64,000 nucleotides of DNA from Lucifuga dentata. Lineage: Eukaryota > Chordata > Actinopteri > Ophidiiformes > Bythitidae. The position numbers and the translations under genes are program-made. The DNA lies in assembly GCA_014773175.1 (NCBI GenBank), contig VXCM01000343.1, forward strand, positions 1 through 64,000, in the 5' to 3' direction. Shown piece after piece: positions 49,191 through 62,401 of this stretch. How positions within the stretch are numbered: position 1 is the first letter of the stretch; each line of letters starts with the position of its first letter. The notes under the pieces were generated by a model. That model did not search any database, was not told the DNA's origin, and saw only the letters and a program-made list of their open reading frames with translations.

Positions 49191-49694
49191 TGATGTCATA
49201 TTTCCGACAGCACCTGAAGGCGTCTTGACTGGCTCCAGACTTTGAACTCTGACAGTCAGTCTGTTGCTTTGAGAGGAGGTGGGAGAAGATACGACAGCGC
49301 ACATGCAACATAATAAGACGTTTAATAGAAGAAAAAAATATATATATATTAATTATTTCAGTTTTGTGGAGTGTTACTGCGCCAGTTTAACAAAAGAGTG
49401 AAGCCGTTCATTGAGCCTGAATGTGCCAGGAAGCAGGACGCACATGGTGCAGATGCTGAAACTCACACACACTTCAACACACAAAGTTTTGCGTCGATAT
49501 AGAAACACAGGAAGAAGTCTGAAAACGGATGTGTGACAATGACCAGCAACGGCTTGTTTTCTCTCTCCGGCTGTAGTTTGACATTTTAGCGACACATGCG
49601 TTCCACCAGCGGCTGTTGTTGTTGGATTGTTCTGCGCGCTGTTGGACTACAAGTTTTATTCTAACTGCTGGGACTGAATACGGGTTGAGACAGC
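49191..49694 (+). promoter_or_regulatory. lrrfip1: Probable lrrfip1 promoter and 5' UTR
   Basis: The block upstream of the lrrfip1 ATG is richer in CpG than its surroundings (for example GCGCGC near 49634, CTCCGG near 49566), which fits a TATA-less promoter/first exon. The transcription start is not defined by sequence alone. Confidence 0.4.
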
Positions 49695-49784
49695 ATGGGG
49701 ACTCAGGGAATAGGACGGAGAAGAAGCACAAACAAAGAGAGGTCCACGGCAGAGGACGATGCCCTCAATCTCATAGCCAGAGAG
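49695..49784 (+). CDS. lrrfip1: lrrfip1 first coding exon (partial gene)
   Basis: Thirty codons from ATG to the donor GAGAG|GTAAGA: MGTQGIGRRRSTNKERSTAE then DDALNLIARE, phase 0. LRRFIP1/LRRFIP2 isoforms begin MGT...GRKR...(S/T)AEDDALNQIARE and continue AEARLAAKRAAR in the next exon, which is not in this window. LRRFIP1 is an actin-, RNA- and Flightless-I-associated coiled-coil protein that takes part in nucleic-acid sensing and transcriptional control. Position next to mlph, prlh and rab17 picks LRRFIP1 over LRRFIP2. Confidence 0.85.
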
Positions 49785-49849
49785 GTAAGACAAGTATTTT
49801 TACCCCCCTTTACTGTTGGGTACACAGAACTCCACAGAGTCCTTGTTTT

Positions 49850-50660
49850 CTGGACTGTATACTCTCTTGGTTTCAATGGTAGCCTCCTGAAAAGTTTGTG
49901 GGTTCAAGTCTGGACTCATTCTTCTGCTGATTTCAGTGGTAGTCCCTAAAAAGAATCCTTGAGAGCTGGATTGAATCTCTCTTAGTTTCAATGGTAGCCC
50001 TGAGTAAAATCTGTGGGTTCTGGTTCTGGACTGGATTCATTCTCTTGGCATTGGTAGCCTCCAGAAAAGTCTATGGGTTGAGGACCGTTGCTGATTTCAA
50101 ATGTAGTCTCTAAAAAATGCTATCTGGGCTGGATTCTATCTTCTCTTAGTTTCAGTGGTGGCTTCCAAAAACAATCTGTGGATTCTGGAGTGGACTTTCC
50201 TCTGTTGATTCAGTGGTAGCCTCTTGAAAAGTCAGGTTCTGGACTGGACGCCTTCTTCTTTTGATTTCAGTGGTAGCTTCTAAATAACTCTGTCTGGGAT
50301 GGACTCTCTCATCTCTTAATTTCAGTGGTAGCCCTGAATAAACTTTGTGGGTCCTGGACTGGATTCTCCTCCCTTAGTTTCAATGGTAGCCTCCAGAAAA
50401 CTCTGTGGGTTCTCCACTAGTCTCCTATTGGTTTCAATGGTAGCCTTTAAGAAAAGTCTATGGATTCTGGACTGAACTCTCTTGATTCAATGGTAGCCTC
50501 TGGAAAAGGTCTATAGGTTCTGGACTGGACTCCCTCTTCTGCTGACTTCAATGGTAGCCTTCAGAAAAGTTTATGGGTTCTGGATATGGACACTCACATC
50601 TCTTGGTTTTAGTGATAGCCTCCGAAAAGTCTATGGGGTTCTGCACTGCACTCCTTATCT
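49850..50660. repeat. Degenerate ~57-bp minisatellite, about 14 units
   Basis: The landmark TTTCA(A/G)TGGTAGCCTC recurs at about 49875, 49935, 49990, 50050, 50098, 50155, 50213, 50270, 50325, 50383, 50437, 50489, 50551 and 50611. Spacings run 50-62 bases. Each unit has the form TCTGGACTGGA-CTCTCTTCT-TTGATTTCAATGGTAGCCTC-AAAAGTCTATGGGT. Units are diverged, so the array is old. It starts about 65 bases after the lrrfip1 donor. Confidence 0.9.
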
Positions 50661-53600
50661 TGGTTTTTAATTGGGAAATTTTGGAGTCCCATTTTGGAAT
50701 AATATTGTTCTTTCATTATCAAAGAAAGCAAATTTATATCATTGACAAAATTATGACCAACGATCACATCTAATTAAATGTAGGTTTCTGCATCTGCAAA
50801 AGATCAAGGATAACCAAAAATCCAGGACTTATTTCCATTGTGGTCTTTGTAAAATAGACTTACTGCAGTTTTGATTATTTTAGTCCATTAATAACTAATG
50901 ATATTGTTATACTATATGCTACACTCACACCATTGACTGAAGTATGAGATCTGTCTGTGCATGCAGCTGTTTTATATGTATCCCCCAGCTAACCCAAACA
51001 GTTTATTGTATTAAGAAATATGACATTTCATGTGCTAACATGCAGGAAGTGTTGGTCTCCTTCAACAATGCCAAGCTGTAGTTTCTGGAAGTGCTGAAAT
51101 CATGTTGTGACAGGTTCCTACTGTTTCAAAGTTCCTAATCTTTTTATTATAAAGAGGGTGGTGTAGGATAAATTGATGTTATGTGGCAGGAATAATGTCT
51201 AGTCTGTCAGTTGGTGTCTAGTCGCTGTACTTGAGATGACTTGTACTTTGAAATAAGAGGGTTTTCATTGTTTGCTACACTGTTTATACTATTGTATCTC
51301 CCCAACCTGAGGCTGGAGATCAATATTTAAAGAGTTTAATCTCAAAATGAAATATCAACCCTTTTAAAAAAAATAAAATAAGGATGGATATGCTGTCATA
51401 AAACAACACAAAGCACTCAATGGAATATCGCAGCAATTATCTTTGGGAAGGTAATTATATGTATTTATGGTGTATGGAACACTAATTATTACACATAGCA
51501 TTTTTTTCTGCCCATGATGGATTTTCAGTTTCTTCAGCATTCATTCTGTTGACTTTTACCCTGTTAACTTGCAGCACAGCACAGCGAGGATGCAGCAAGA
51601 TGACATCATGCATTGCCCTGAAGCTTCAACAGGCTTCCTTCAGTTAGGAGGAAGTTTGATTGGTGCTAGCCCAACCCTAACTGTTCACCACATTTACCAA
51701 ATTTGCATGTAACACTAGACAAACACAGGCTGTCATCTACTAGGTGTAAATAGGCCCAGTATTGTGCCAGAGCCTGGAGAGGTTGGCTGTTTGGATGTTA
51801 TCTTCTTTTAACTGCTTAGCTGTCTATTTACCCTGCAGTAATGTGTCTGAGGTTGCACATTCCTGTAGCTGTTAATCGTTGCTGGTTGTAATGCTAACCA
51901 GAAGTTTGAGGAGGCAAGTTTGACAGAGTTCATGCATTAGTAGTCAGCAGGAACACATTGTCTTTTCAGTTTCCCTTTGAAGGGCGAATTCTCCTCTGTC
52001 TTTGGTGATAGTTCTGCACAGCAAAAACAATAAAACAGTCATTTCTGTCAGCTTACTGTCACATTCCTGAAGCGAAGAGAAAGCCGACGTCTTTAAGTAG
52101 CAGAGGGGTCAAGTCTCTCACTGCCAGACTTCTGACAGGATGGTATGTCAGTCCTGATGAGTTGGCCCGATTTGCAAAAGAGTTTTAAAAATAGACTGCT
52201 CTGAAAGATCAGCTGTTGCTGCACCCCACCGGGTCTGGAGTGGGGGATGGGAACAGTGGAGGAGGGATTAGAAATGACAGATGTGGCTCACAAAGTGGTC
52301 ATCATGCCAGCTTCAAAATGTGGACATGGCAAGTTGTTGGCGAGATTTGATCGGCATTGTTGCAGCAGGAGTTAACTTGTAAGAAACCGATGCTGGTAGT
52401 TTGAGCATCGGGATGTGGAAATGGTCCATTAGAATCACGTTCTGTACATTTCTTTACTCTGCCAGTATCACAGGGTTCAGAGAACAACTCAGCCTGGTAA
52501 AACTCCCTAAGCTTGGACCAAACGGGAGTAGACCACACAGTAGGAAAGAATGCCAGCACCAAATACCAGAGAGTTTTTAAATCTGTACTTTCGGGAGTTG
52601 GTTCCCCACTTCTGTCAAACATTTCATAGCCTGATGTAAACATTCATTTATAGTGTGAGGGCAGCATGCTGTTGTTAAGCTTCAGTAGTTCAAAATGTGG
52701 GTCAATCATTGGGCAGGGCTGTGAATGTACTTAAGTAGCTGCATTAGTAAGAATCATTGTGGAACATTTCTGAAAATGAATCTTATAAATCAGTTATGTA
52801 AGACTTGTCAGGCCATTTAAAAACATCAGATTGTCTTTGATAGATGATGGCATTTTTCCCAGAGGAACAAAGTTATCAGAGCTCTTTAATGGCATTAAAC
52901 TGTATATAATACATCAATCTGTGAGTTTCCCTGTGTAAAATCTGTTCTCTCATTGTGAGAGATGGAAATATTCAAGTAACACTATTTACAGAGAATTGAT
53001 CAAAACCATAAATATTTAGTTAGACTTCAGAACAATCCATTCAGTGGAAGAATAAAGTGATATTTGAAGTAATTTCAAGTCTAAGCGTACAATTCAGAAT
53101 AAGATTCCTTGTGTTTGGAGACAGACAGGCCTACAAGTCTGACAAGTTAAATTTTAGTTGTTTCTATAAAAATATATTTTGCTATTGCACGGAAGCAGTC
53201 AAATTCTCATCTATTGTACTTTAATGACAGAGCAGCTAATGATACTTTTTATTATTATGATTACATTATCATCAAGCTACATCCCCAGTGTAGTTTTGGT
53301 CTAATAGTTTTAGATTAAATAAGCCCATGGCAGGTCTAAAGGTGAAAATGCCGTATTTTTAAAGGCGTGAAGACTAACAAATATACAAGACACATGCACA
53401 GAGTCAACCCTAATGTACAGCAGAGAGGAAGATGGTAATAAGAGGTATTTCTTTACAGTGACTATCAATCCTTGTTGGTCCAACAAACTATTAGACATCA
53501 GCACCAGTGAGCCTTGATAGGAAAGTAAAAGTGCTCACTCATGCCTACTTCTGTCCTCAGGAAAATTCCAAATGTGCAGGGCTTGCCTGCTTGATTTATG

Positions 53601-56600
53601 TTGAATTGTCAGTGGGAGGATCTCAGATTTAAGCTAACATCTCTGTGTCTGCAGGAGTCTTGTTTCTCTGACAGAGTCATCAAAGCTGCACTGACACAAA
53701 TTATATTTAGAGAAATTTAACCTTGTTTGTGAGATTTAGCTTTTGTCTTGCATGCATGTAGAACCCCAATGCTTAGGACTTTCAATTCATTTGGTTCGTC
53801 CCTAGAAGCCCCCACCTGGATGTTCTCCATGAACAATGCTTGTCTCTCCCTTATAAACACTACTTAAGCAAGGTATCTAAGCCCCAACTGCTCTGGTGGG
53901 GCTTCTCACTGACCAATAGTTGAGCTGTTTTTGTACTGGGCAGCTCCAAGGTGTGTGAGTGTGTATGCAGGTTGTGGGTGAACCCACCTTAGATAAATAT
54001 ACAGTGGTTATTATTAATGATTTGAAAAGCTGGAGACTTCTCTTCTTTGGTCAGAAACAAAGATTTCCTCATTACCCTTTGAATTCAGAATAGTACAGAC
54101 TGAGTTATTGTTGTTTGATAAGTGGTACAGTTTAATTGTACTAATATTTTAAATTCATTTGTGTGTCTTGGATGGAGATGGGAAAATATACTATAAAAGG
54201 ATATCAAAATAATGTGAAAGGCTGTGTCTTTGGAAGACATTTAATGAAGATATTTTTCTGCATTTCTTTAATGAAATATACAGTTTATGTTCTTTGAAGT
54301 GTCATCTTTATGACAATAGAGACCTTTAACTCATAAGTGTTTCAGGATGTAGGAAGCATTAATTAACATAATGTTGCATTTAACATTCTGTTTTAATTTA
54401 GAGCAGATTATACTGAGAGACTAGATGCACTGTTGTTTCATCAGCGTTGGGAAAATGAAAGTAACATATCTTATTAACAGTTTATGTCAGATAATCCTGT
54501 TGGAGGGATTAAAATGATTATATGAGTAGAAAGATTTGGATTATGATGCCATTGTGTCACTATAGAGAACTGGTACGTCACCTTAGATAGAATTACATAG
54601 AATTCCTTTCATAATTTTTATATATCTGATAAGATGCTGATGTAAACTGTGCTAGCATTTTTGCATCACGCTTTGAAACATACAGTATAGCTTTCTCTGA
54701 CTTGTTTTGGTTAAATAAATTGTTTTCATTTAGTTCTTTAGTTCCTGGATAAGAATATGTTCACATATACAGTATTTATCATTCAGCTGGTATTCACGCT
54801 GGTGAGCAGGTCAGCTGACATTCAGATTATTTACTAACCAGTTAATCATAAAGCTCTGAGGATAAGGTAGAACAGACTGATGAAATCCCCTTTACGCAAT
54901 CTTGCTTTTGAGAATTTCATTTTATTAAAATTATTTTACTGTGTTAGTCTACATTTGAGCTTGTGTCAGGATTTTAAGTGAGGCAGGTATCTGTGAACTA
55001 CTGAGTGTTTTAAATGCTGTTTTACAAAAACCAGTTTTCTCCCAAATTCTTCTTATCATTTTTTGTTTTATTTCATCTGACTATCCTCCCAATTTTAAAT
55101 TCAAAACATATTAAAAAATCCTGACTTTTTTTCAAAAATAAACAAAATAACAAGGACTAAAATCCATCTTTATACAAAGATACAGAAGCATTTTGTTAAT
55201 TCTACACACTGTATAGCAGATATATGGTTGATTATTTTTCTTCTCATTTGTGCCCACTATATGTCCATATGTCTTCTTAAGGACATATATTTTCTAATAG
55301 AGGCTTGCAATTTACCATTGATCTTCTAATCTCAGAATCAGTAACATGAAGGTCCAGTGGAAAATTGTCTATATGCAAAAAATTGAAATGTATAATAACT
55401 GAGGTATATTAAGAGAATAATGTAGGTTTCTAGGCTGTTTCCTTGTTTGCCCTGTGATGCTGATGTCTGGTGTAAACCTCAATACAGTAACCTCCAGAAG
55501 AGCATTGACGGAACATTAAACCTAAACAAACTGTTGTTTTTGTTGATGGCTAGCCAATTACGCAGTATACTCAAGTTACCAGTATTAATATTGCATGCAA
55601 CCACAAACAAGTATTTAATTTAGCTTCTAGTAGACAGATTAGGTAGGACAAGATTGTTGCAAGAGACAGAATCAGATGAATCAATGTGTAAATGACCAAT
55701 TCTCACTCAAAAACTAACCAGATCCATTGAACCTGTTGAGAAGGGCCAGTTCTGGTAGAAAAATAGCCAATCAGCCAGTTACCTGACTGTTTTGTCCACG
55801 AGAAAACTACTTTTGGGTTTTTACTATCACCAGGTGTAGTTATTTGATCACCAGCGTGGAGTTACCCTTAGGCGCAGTGACCTTGTCCCCTCAGTTTGGT
55901 GTCAGATATCAGGATAATAAAAGCCTGGAATTTGTTCTGAGGTAAAGCTTCTGTTAAAAATTCAGCCCCAATGTGAATTACACCAAAATATCACCCCCAG
56001 TTTTATGTGTCATAGTATATTTATATAACCTGTTGGGTTAGTCATAGTAACAATATTATCAAACTTTCACATGAGATAAGAAGATTGATAAGATTGTCAC
56101 ATTTATTAAATACCAGTTGAGAGTAGGTGTGCAAAATTCAAACTTGTTTTACTGTAACAATGGAGGATTTAGTGTCGATAAAGTTTTAATGAAGAATTAC
56201 TTTGATAGTAATAATCCTGAATTATCAAACCCACACCCCAAATGCTGCATCAGTGGGACTCTGTTCACGGCGACATCTCTTCAGGATTGTGTTGATCGTC
56301 TGTTTTGTGTGTGTGAGACAGAGAAGACAGTGTAAACTGGGGATTAAGTTGCCAGATTGGTGCTGGGTGGCTGTTAGAAGCTCAGTGGAGCATTGAAAGA
56401 AAATCGAGTGTTTACAGAGGATTAGTGTGACGCTTGATGGCGAGGAAAGGGAAGCCCACCGCAGCGCTCCTCTTTCATCTGCAGAACAAGCCAGAAAGCC
56501 TCAGTCATGTGTGGAGTCAGACACAAGTTAATCTTTAGGGGGTTAGGCCACAAAAACACACACACTACATTACATTTAAACACATCAAATTTAAGTATTA

Positions 56601-57034
56601 GTGTAGTTTGTCTCTCCAGTCTTAAGAAATCATCTAACTGGACGTCCTCATCATCAAGGATGTGGTGGGATCCACATCACGCCACAAAGTATTTAAACAA
56701 GAATAAATGGTCTAAACAGTTTCTTGTGTGTTTCCTGATATGTGTGTATACACAAACGTCTGGCTTCAGTTACCATTGGCTGACCTGACTCACGTCTCCT
56801 TAAAAGGAAGTGGAGGCTTTGTATGTCTGCTTCCTCTTGATGACATCATCACAAGCACAGGGCATGGAGATTGTTATCACAGACTCCTTCCTGTTTGTTC
56901 ACCATTGCTGAGTTGCTCCCAAAGCTTAGGGAATGGTGGTGGGGGTGGGGGTGTTTAGTGGGGAAATGGGGACCAAATTGGTTCAACAAATCAGGTTCTC
57001 TAAGAGCAGTGTGATACAATTGCAGGACAGATTG

Positions 57035-57774
57035 CAGTGTTTCCCACAGTTTGAAAATTTGTCAGTGCCCCCCCCCCACCCCCCCACCAGTTATCCCCAA
57101 AAAAGCTTGGATAAATGTGCAATAGAAGATTCCAACAAATGTTTAACATGGCTATTTGGCTTTTAAAGTGCAAAGAAAAAGCAAAAAAACAGTCAGATCA
57201 AATTGAAAATGGCCGCTACTAGACTGTATACTACTGGTTGCTAGGCAACCGCAATAACATAAGGAGCACATTTTCATTTGACCTCAGCGGGGTTTTAAAG
57301 GAAAACTAAAGAAAGTAATTAACTATAACATAGCAGAGGGAAACTTTGGTGATAAGCATGGAGGTTACATCTATTTTAAAATGAGAAATAATGACCTGCC
57401 TGGAATAAAAGCCTGGTTCTCTCTGCAGTTGAGGTAAAAAAAAAAAAAAAAAAAAAAAGGACACCACTATTTGAGCATTTACGGTACGCTTATAAGGAAG
57501 AAGATAGATGCCTTCTACAGGGATTTTCATGAAAATGGATTAATGGTGACAAAACCTAATCATGGGATCTTTTTAGGATAGTTTCACCTTAGAAATGACG
57601 GCAAGATTACAAATTTATTCCATATTTTAGCGATTTTTGGTCAGCGGTTTGATGACATCATTAAATGTGTATATTTTTTAAGTCTGGGTCATCCCACAAA
57701 ACCTGGGCAGGTCTTCATTTACATAGCGAAGCTTGGGCAGCCCGCCCAAGCTTCGCTATGTATGGGAAACACTG
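57035..57774. mobile_element. hAT-like non-autonomous element with subterminal hairpin
   Basis: Termini CAGTGTTTCCCACAG and, inverted, CAGTGTTTCCCATAC (12 perfect bases), typical hAT-type ends of fish repeats. A perfect 19-bp stem with 5-base loop lies at 57720-57762 just inside the right end. No transposase frame is present and no clean 8-bp target duplication was seen. Confidence 0.7.
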
Positions 57775-58387
57775 AATTGTGTGGCTATTTTATGAATTTA
57801 TCACTCGACAGAGTGGACTGAACTGGAGGAGGACATGCTGCAGCATTTAGAATACCTCTCTAATATCTCCTTCTTGATGTGCAACAAGAAGGAGATACTT
57901 CAGAGGTAAAAAGACAAGAACAAAGTTAGTGAAACAGTCCAATAACAACCTTACTTCCTAGAATTTTCCTGTATTGACAGGCAACGCAACCGTAAATAAG
58001 AACCTGAATCACGTGTACAAAGTGGAACTGCTGCTGCAGATCACGGAGTGGGAATAAAGTAAGACAGATGGTCAAACAATTATTCAGATGATATCCCTCT
58101 GGTTGAGAAACATTTAGATGGAGTGCAGCAACAGTTTCACAGGATTACATAATCAAGGCAGGACTCTTTACTGCAAGTCAAGACAAATTAAAAAGCAAAC
58201 AATATGTTTGTATTAGATGTAATGAGTAATAATGTTGGTTTCTGGAGTAAGATTTCTGAGGATTATCTTAGTTATGTGAGATTAATTAGAAGGCCAAACT
58301 GAAATTCAAATGTGTTTAGAACTTTCACCTGTTGGAGTTTATTACTCTGAGAATCGTGTTAGTGTAGATATTAATGTGTAACTTGTC

Positions 58388-58726
58388 AGGGTCTCTCCTG
58401 GTGGAGACATACATTCACTCCACGCTTTTTATTGTACTTAAAACACTAAAATTACGAAACATACAAAAAAAACCTCAATACACAGCTTGTTGGCGATGAT
58501 GACCTATCCCAAGAACGTTTCAAGTATCAACAAGTTGATTTTAATAGCGTACCAGAATGAACTGAAACTGATGGCGGTCTGGAAGGTAGGAATTTTTTTT
58601 GTTTGTTTGTTTTTTTAACTCACCTTTCCAGTAGTATGCTTTGGGAAATGATTGTCAGTCACATTATGTGTATGAAAATTGAATATATTAGGCTCAAACT
58701 TGTAAAATGGGTGGTATGGTCCTTTA
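58388..58726. mobile_element. TTAA-flanked MITE family, copy 7 (5' truncated)
   Basis: Interior from CTCCTGGTGGAGACATACATTC through CTTTTTATTG to the right end GGTGGTATGGTCCTTTAG. The terminal TTAA has mutated to TTAG and the left half is missing. Confidence 0.7.
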
Positions 58727-61700
58727 GTGAAACTACAGACTGAAGGCCCCAGTATACTTCATACAAAGTAGTTCTTTCTTGTTTAAAAATACATCTTGCA
58801 AGTCTTAAGTTGCAGTAAATCATTATTTAGGGACCCCAACACAAACTTTATCTGTTCTTCTTCTGATACCTCCGCTGGCTGAGCGAGGGGTCAGGGACAG
58901 ATTCGACTTTTGTTTTGGTTCATTCACCACTTCCATTACTGTTGGAGCAACATGTCTAAAATTTAAACCTGGCAAAAAACAAAAGATTCTCCATCTTTCT
59001 TCCCATCTGACTGAGTTCCTGCAGTGCAAAATACATCCTATGTATCCACCTGTAGCAGCATATAACCACCAATTTCTGTCTATTTGCCATCCTGAGCCCC
59101 TCAGAGAGGATGTTGTGTTTGGGATGCAATTATTTGTTGCATCCCGCACTGTAATTTAGACTGATAAGATATTATTTGTACATATAATTCTTCTAGTGTA
59201 GCTTTGAAAGGAAGTAAAGCAGACTGTACATGGCATTGCTGTGCAGCTCAGTACTGAAGCCACACTTATAACATCTAAAAATAGCCTTATTAGATGTTTT
59301 ATCAGTGCTCAAAGGCTGGCTAAGCTTATTTAGATCTAGGCTGTGTAATGTTTCTTCCTGAAAGCATATTTGAGTCACTTTTGCAAGACTTTATAAGGGT
59401 TTGGGAACAAGGTGTGATTGACTTGGTTCTATTCCTTGTCTGGTTCAGTTGACTCATGTCTGTGACGGTAGAATGGGCTCAGACTTCACCGTTTCTGGCC
59501 ATATAACTTTAAAGCAGCCACTCCCTTTTACGCAACATCTGGGAGGTTTATGAGGTTTTGCAACAGGAAAATTGCTGCATTTTCCTAGTGGCTCAATTCG
59601 TCATCATCACCATCATCAGCCTCAACTATATTATGAGTGTATGTGCTCTTTAGAAATCATACTTTATGGTTTCATCTCAGGCGAACCTCCACTCCACTCC
59701 TTATTTCTGTATCCTGTCTTTGTCCAGCCTGTCAAGTACTCTCAGTCATTAAAATACCTGTCCATTTTGGTTGCTGCAGACTGGAATTCAGCACGTGGAA
59801 ATTCAGCTCACTGACAGAGTCAAACAAGATTGGGGATTTAGGTCTGGTGGCACTTAAAAGCTCAGTGCCCTCAGAGGCTTGTCAGCAGAGACGAGAGATC
59901 AGGTTGACAGGAGCCAGGCCAGTTCTTTTATCCTCTGTAGTCACCTCCGTAGGGACTTTAAGCAGCGAGGACAACTACGGTGGCCAGAAAAATCTTTTTT
60001 TGTGTATCCATGAAGATGACTCCCTGTAGCTTGTAGATCTACTATGTGAAACCTGTGTGTTTTGTAGTTGTAGGTTGTTGTAGCTCTACAGGCTACATAC
60101 AGCGGCTGGCTAATTCCACACGTGCAAAAGAACACAGATCAATTTCCAGTCACCACAGCGGTCCTTGCATATGTGCATATGTCAATGCTTAATGTCCCTC
60201 ATGTGTTTCACACAGCTAAGACGTGACGTTTCAGGAAGAACAGAATCAAACTGTAGTGTGAAGACATTTATACTACTTTATAAAATCCAATAAAATGGAT
60301 TGTAGCAGTTTGTGGTTGACAAGAAAAAGCACCTTGACAGTTTTGTAATGAAAAATAAAGGGGTTATATGTTGCACAATCCACCTTGACACACAATTGTT
60401 GAATAATAAACCTTTAACCTCTTTCACTTTTCTACTTTTGTCAGCATTTAAACCATTTTGCAGGTTAGGGTTAGGGCAATAAATCTTGTTAAAAGATTGT
60501 TTTTTTTTTTTTTCAACGTACTAGCTCATTTGCTCTCAGGAGGATGTCACACCACTGAAACTGAGCTGAATTAGAATGGTTCTAATAGAACCCAGTTCAT
60601 GTAGGTCATTATAAATAGCCGTACAGGCAGAGGAAAAAGACGTGGGATTCTGTCTTTTGGCCTAGTTAGATGGTGCATCTTTCTGATGGGAGGCAGGGAC
60701 CTCATTCCACCATGTGTGGAAATGCAGATGATCCAGGATTTCACTTGCTTACCGTGACTGATATCATGGTGTATTTTGAAAACTGCAAGAAGGTACCTTT
60801 TCTTTCAGAATTTGTCGTATTATAAATGCTAGACGACAGGTTTGTGGTGTTCCGTGTGTGATGTTTGTGGGGAAATGTACGTCTGATGGTCATAACATTA
60901 GTGTTTTATTTAAAGCTGCTTAGTAGACCGAGTGGGTGGAGTTTGACACATCAAATCATCTCAGGTGACATCAGGTAAGTGATCAATCTCAGAGGAGCAT
61001 CTTCATCAAGTTCTCAATTCTATTATTACTGTATAATTCATCATAGGTAATGCCTTTTATATCTAATACAAGATAAACTGCTCAATATTACTAGCAACTT
61101 TACTTTGAAATTCACCTTATAGATATTTGTATAATGGCTTTGGCCATTATTCAAATATCTATATTTGAATATTTGGCCAAGAGTACGCATTTGTGTTTAA
61201 TGTCAAGTTTAAATGTACAAATTCCTTGGAACAGTGCTGGGTGCTCTGACTTCCTGTTCGGTGCATTGACGCTATTTTGAGACTCACTTTGTCATTTGAT
61301 TTTTTCAACTTAACATCATAGCTGCTTTCTAGTCTGAGAGAGAGAGAGAGAGATGCAGTGTATGATGTAGATTTGTCACTTCTCACATTTACTGGCTTTA
61401 TTTTAAATAAATCATGCTGCACTTTTCTAACTCCTCAATAAAACAAAAGACACTGTTAGAATATTAGCAAAACATGTTCACCCCATTCTGATTAATAATC
61501 ACTAAAATATCTGTGAAACTGCTGTTTTCTTGCTTTTTACTCTTCATCATAAGTAAATAGCCAGTCATGTGTACTCTGCCTGTACTGCTATTTATGGCCA
61601 CATTAACGCAGGACATTACCGTGGCCACATTACTGGAGGCTGAAAGATTGATGTTATGTAATCTCCCTTTGGCCTTGGAGAGAAAATAAAATGTATTTTT

Positions 61701-62223
61701 AAAAAGTAAAGTAAGACTCTGTTGATCTGTGCTTTGGATTTGAGTAGGCTGCCTGTGAGCCGTGGGAATCCCAAGGACAATGAGCAAGCATTGACAAAGA
61801 GGAAATGCCACTGAAGCAGGCAGTGAGTAGGCCAAAGCAAAGACAGTGAGGAGCGATCCTGGAACATGACCTTCACACTCACATGACATTTTGCAGTCTT
61901 ATTTTTTTATTATCTGTTTAATTTATGTAATTTATGTAATTTATCTGTTTAATTTAAGTTTGATTTGCTGAGTGCGTCATTTTAGGAATGTCCTGGTGTA
62001 CCGTTACACACTGCAAAGTTGATGCAGTAGTTCTCTGCTCTGACGTTCCACATTACAGAACATCGAAGGTGCAGATTCAGGCAGACGGTCATTCCTGAAA
62101 TCGTATTAGATTTCAATTGAAGTATTGGTTTTGCACATCCTCCAAAATGAATGCTGTGCATTTGTAAGATGCAACTGTTTCCCCACCTGTTGCACACCTG
62201 GCCTTTCAAGGAGAGGGAATCTC

Positions 62224-62401
62224 TCTTTAAATTGCCTTTCCTGAAGTTTCTTCCATTTTTTTCCTAATATAGAAAAGTGAGTTTTTCCTCGTCTTCTTGG
62301 AGAGCTTGGGCTGGGTTGGCAACCGTTGAATATGTGGGCTGTAAAGCCCTTTGAGGCGTTGTATATGATATTGGGCATCAAATAAACTTGACTTGACTTG
62401 A
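62224..62401 (+). mobile_element. Teleost retroposon 3' tail with (ACTTG)n
   Basis: Sequence CCTGAAGTTTCTTCC ... GTAAAGCCCTTTGAGG ... TGATATTGGGC...AAATAAACTTGACTTGACTTG is a very common 3' end of a fish retroposon (SINE or LINE). Short pentamer repeats form the tail. The 5' limit is uncertain. Confidence 0.6.
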
